A stretch of DNA of 16,262 nt, from positions 1 to 16,262 of the forward strand of contig USRS01000059.1 of NCBI GenBank assembly GCA_900557165.1, read 5' to 3'. This document shows, piece by piece, positions 14,908 through 16,262 of this stretch; the first letter of the stretch is position 1; each line of letters begins with the position of its first letter. The DNA is from an uncultured Clostridium sp. (GTDB taxonomy: Bacteria; Bacillota; Clostridia; Peptostreptococcales; Peptostreptococcaceae). The notes below the pieces were generated by a model, which was not told the DNA's origin, searched no databases, and saw only the letters and a list, made by a program, of their open reading frames with translations. The translations under genes and the position numbers were made by a program.

Positions 14908-14925
14908 TTCTTAAGTTTTTCTTAA
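14908..14925 (-). promoter_or_regulatory. Direct repeat, candidate response-regulator operator
   Basis: TTCTTAA occurs at 14908-14914 and again at 14919-14925 (TTAAGAA when read on the minus strand), 11 bp apart start to start. Two half-sites on the same face of the helix are the classical layout for OmpR/PhoB-family regulators. The repeat lies about 90 bp upstream of the VanZ-like start. A TAAGAT at 18 bases from the promoter-proximal copy could serve as -10, which would place the repeat over the -35. This suggests autoregulation of the operon; it is inference from spacing. Confidence 0.45.
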
Positions 14926-14933
14926 AAAAATAA

Positions 14934-14960
14934 AAACGCATATTACAATATTACGCGTTT
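14934..14960 (-). terminator. Hairpin with a T tract on the minus strand in the intergenic region
   Basis: Outer arms AAACGC (14934-14939) and GCGTTT (14955-14960) and inner arms ATAT/ATAT (14940-14943, 14948-14951) form an imperfect stem with a 3-base bulge. Read on the minus strand it is followed by TTATTTTTTT. No minus-strand gene lies close upstream, so it may block read-through toward the VanZ-like operon or be a fold without function. The rest of the 14826-15144 gap holds the candidate operator and the rubrerythrin upstream region. Confidence 0.35.
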
Positions 14961-15072
14961 ATTGTTTCTTTATAATGTTTCACATTAAACATTTTTTCTA
15001 TTAACCATTTATATAATTAGTTAGTTTTTGAATATAAAATACAGATTTTTAACTTATATTTCCATTTTTGTG

Positions 15073-15089
15073 TTATAAATATATTATAG
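15073..15089 (+). promoter_or_regulatory. PerR-box-like dyad upstream of rubrerythrin
   Basis: TTATAAA and ATTATAG are arranged as an imperfect dyad with a 3-base centre about 56 bp before rbr. PerR boxes read TTATAATnATTATAA with a 1-base centre, so the spacing differs. Rubrerythrin genes are often PerR-controlled in Clostridia, which is why it is listed, but AT-rich chance similarity is a real possibility. Confidence 0.25.
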
Positions 15090-15144
15090 CCAATAGTTAG
15101 ATTTATAATTTTTGTTGGCGTGATACAAAAGGAGGAAATTTATT

Positions 15145-15684
15145 ATGGAGTTAAAAGGAAGTAAAACTGAACAAAATTTATTATCTGCTTTTGCAGGAGA
15201 ATCACAAGCAAGAAATAAATATACTTATTATGCATCAAAAGCAAGAAAAGAAGGTTATAATCAAATAGCTTCTATATTTGAAGAAACTGCAAATAATGAA
15301 AAAGAACATGCAAAAATATGGTTTAAACTTTTACATGATGGTATGCCATCTACTACAGAAAATTTAAAAGATGCTGCTGATGGCGAAAATTATGAATGGA
15401 CTGATATGTATGCTAAATTCGCTAAAGAAGCAAAAGAAGAAGGTTTTGATAAAATAGCTTATTTGTTTGAAGCTGTTGGCAAAATAGAAAAAGAACATGA
15501 AGAGAGATATCGTAAACTTCTAGAAAACTTAGAAAATGGATCTGTCTTTGAAAAAGACGGTGAAGTTTATTGGATATGCCAAAATTGCGGTCATATACAT
15601 AAAGGAAAAACACCACCAAAGGTATGTCCTGTTTGTGCTCATCCACAATCATATTTTGAAGTTAGAGCTGAAAACTATAAATAA
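15145..15684 (+). CDS. rbr: Rubrerythrin
   Basis: 179 residues. It is a cytoplasmic non-heme peroxidase that reduces hydrogen peroxide with electrons passed through its own rubredoxin domain, a main oxidative-stress enzyme of anaerobes. The ferritin-like four-helix part (1-135) carries the diiron ligands: Glu19 in [11 protein letters not shown], Glu52 and His55 in NNEKEH, Glu95 and Glu98, Glu115 and His118 in KIEKEH. The rubredoxin-type iron site at the C-terminus has Cys145, 148, 161 and 164. The ATG follows AAAGGAGG. It is transcribed alone, with no co-directional neighbour in the window. Confidence 0.96.
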   Translation: MELKGSKTEQNLLSAFAGESQARNKYTYYASKARKEGYNQIASIFEETANNEKEHAKIWFKLLHDGMPSTTENLKDAADGENYEWTDMYAKFAKEAKEEGFDKIAYLFEAVGKIEKEHEERYRKLLENLENGSVFEKDGEVYWICQNCGHIHKGKTPPKVCPVCAHPQSYFEVRAENYK

Positions 15685-15690
15685 AATTTG

Positions 15691-15754
15691 CTTCGCTTAA
15701 GCCACTGCGTTGGCGCACCCTTCATGTCTCCAACGACTTCGTACGTTGCTCAAG
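15691..15754. repeat. GC-rich palindromic element behind rubrerythrin
   Basis: By my count 35 of 64 bases are G or C, about twice the level of the surroundings. Nested inverted arms are visible: CTTAAGC (15696-15702) against GCTCAAG (15748-15754, one mismatch) outside, and CGTTGG (15708-15713) against CCAACG (15730-15735) inside. A short dyad ACGAC/TTCGT lies at 15734-15743. No coding frame explains it. This looks like a dispersed intergenic repeat (REP- or MITE-like), but copy number cannot be judged from one window. Confidence 0.4.
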
Positions 15755-15765
15755 TTAAATAGGTT

Positions 15766-15808
15766 GGAAATTATATATTATCCATAAATCAAATAATATA
15801 TAATTTCC
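15766..15808. repeat. Perfect AT-rich inverted repeat
   Basis: GGAAATTATATATTAT at 15766-15781 and ATAATATATAATTTCC at 15793-15808 are perfect complements (16 bp) around an 11-base loop. Neither side has a T run, so it is not a standard intrinsic terminator. It may protect or process the rbr transcript 3' end, or belong to the GC-rich element just before it. Confidence 0.6.
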
Positions 15809-15813
15809 TTGCA

Positions 15814-15855
15814 ATAAAAAAAGATGTATTCCAACATAATGTTGAAATACATCTT
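15814..15855 (-). terminator. Intrinsic terminator of rpsI
   Basis: Arms AAGATGTATT (15821-15830) and AATACATCTT (15846-15855), extended inward by CAAC/GTTG with one mismatch, form a hairpin. On the minus strand it is followed by a run of T (A run 15816-15822 on plus). It lies about 40 bases past the rpsI stop. Confidence 0.88.
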
Positions 15856-15894
15856 GTATATACAATTTGAAAAAATTCCAATATTGAGTAAAAA

Positions 15895-16262
15895 CTATCT
15901 TTTTGAGAACTGAGGTGCTCTTCTTGCAGCTTTTAATCCGTATTTCTTTCTTTCTTTCATTCTTGCATCTCTAGTTAAGAATCCAGCTTTCTTTAAGTCT
16001 CCTCTTAACTCAGCATCAGCTTTTAATAAAGCTCTTGATATACCGTGTCTTATAGCACCAGCTTGTCCAGTGAATCCTCCACCTTCAACTTTTACTATTA
16101 CATCGTATTTGTTTTCGTTGTTTGTTAAAACTAATGGTTGTTTAACATCTCTTATTAATGTTTCGTAGTTAAAGTATTCATTAACATCTCTTCCATTAAC
16201 TACTATATTTCCTTCACCTGCAACTAATCTAACTCTAGCTACAGAGCTTTTTCTTCTTCCTG
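15895..16262 (-). CDS. rpsI: 30S ribosomal protein S9, partial (start beyond right edge)
   Basis: The minus-strand frame enters from the right edge and stops with TAG at 15895-15897, giving 122 complete codons, nearly the whole protein. The first visible residues [17 protein letters not shown], the middle [20 protein letters not shown] and the C-terminus [17 protein letters not shown] are unmistakable S9. The basic tail ending SKR reaches the ribosomal P site and contacts tRNA. Only a few N-terminal residues are missing. In bacteria rplM precedes rpsI, so it should lie just outside the window. Confidence 0.98.
   Translation of the reverse strand, partial: GRRKSSVARVRLVAGEGNIVVNGRDVNEYFNYETLIRDVKQPLVLTNNENKYDVIVKVEGGGFTGQAGAIRHGISRALLKADAELRGDLKKAGFLTRDARMKERKKYGLKAARRAPQFSKR

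Noticed and set aside
15422..15652. 76-codon minus-strand frame within rubrerythrin
   Set aside because: Shadow frame of a clearly coding, conserved gene.
1..16262. CRISPR array, tRNA, rRNA, intact insertion sequence or prophage
   Set aside because: No regularly spaced repeats, cloverleaf genes, transposase or integrase motifs were seen on either strand.

Overview
The window is AT-rich Firmicute DNA. Strong AAGGAGG-type ribosome binding sites, TTA/AGA/ATA-rich codon use, a methionine T-box, spore maturation genes, a rubrerythrin and orphan two-component genes together suggest an anaerobic, spore-forming Clostridia member. Peptostreptococcaceae (relatives of Clostridioides, Paeniclostridium, Paraclostridium, Terrisporobacter) is the most likely family. 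That is inferred from gene content and style, not from a search.

Layout. (1) Positions 1-600 hold the tail of an iron-sulfur protein and hypA. (2) Positions 601-2936 form a compact plus-strand cluster of trmN6-like tRNA methyltransferase, rsmI and an HD-domain protein, closed by a bidirectional terminator. (3) Positions 2957-4844 on the minus strand hold pncB (nicotinate salvage) followed by an Lrp/AsnC regulator. (4) Positions 5008-6104 hold spmA and spmB; spmA appears to start at ATT. (5) Positions 6108-9317 hold a promoter, an AUG-specifier T-box leader, metG, a TatD-family hydrolase and a terminator. (6) Positions 9500-11273 are an accessory island of secreted proteins: a damaged papain-like C39-type protease, an unrecognised 312-residue secreted protein, and an orphan coding tail without a start, closed by a perfect 18-bp terminator. 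(7) Positions 11301-14818 on the minus strand form a sensory operon of VanZ-like protein, OmpR-family response regulator, small membrane protein and histidine kinase. A TTCTTAA direct repeat with an 11-bp period lies upstream. (8) Positions 15145-15684 hold rubrerythrin. (9) Positions 15691-15855 hold a GC-rich repeat-like element, an AT-rich perfect hairpin and the rpsI terminator. (10) rpsI lies on the minus strand from 15895 and runs off the right edge.

How it fits together. The yabB (trmN6)-rsmI and metS-yabD (tatD) pairs are neighbours in the origin-proximal block of Bacillus subtilis. Here they are separated by about 4 kb carrying an HD protein, NAD salvage and sporulation genes, and tatD is followed by secreted-protein genes. 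The window therefore looks like a conserved housekeeping backbone with lineage-specific inserts. The least explained parts are the secreted-protein island, the VanZ-headed two-component operon and the GC-rich element behind rubrerythrin. I saw no CRISPR array, rRNA, tRNA or intact transposase.
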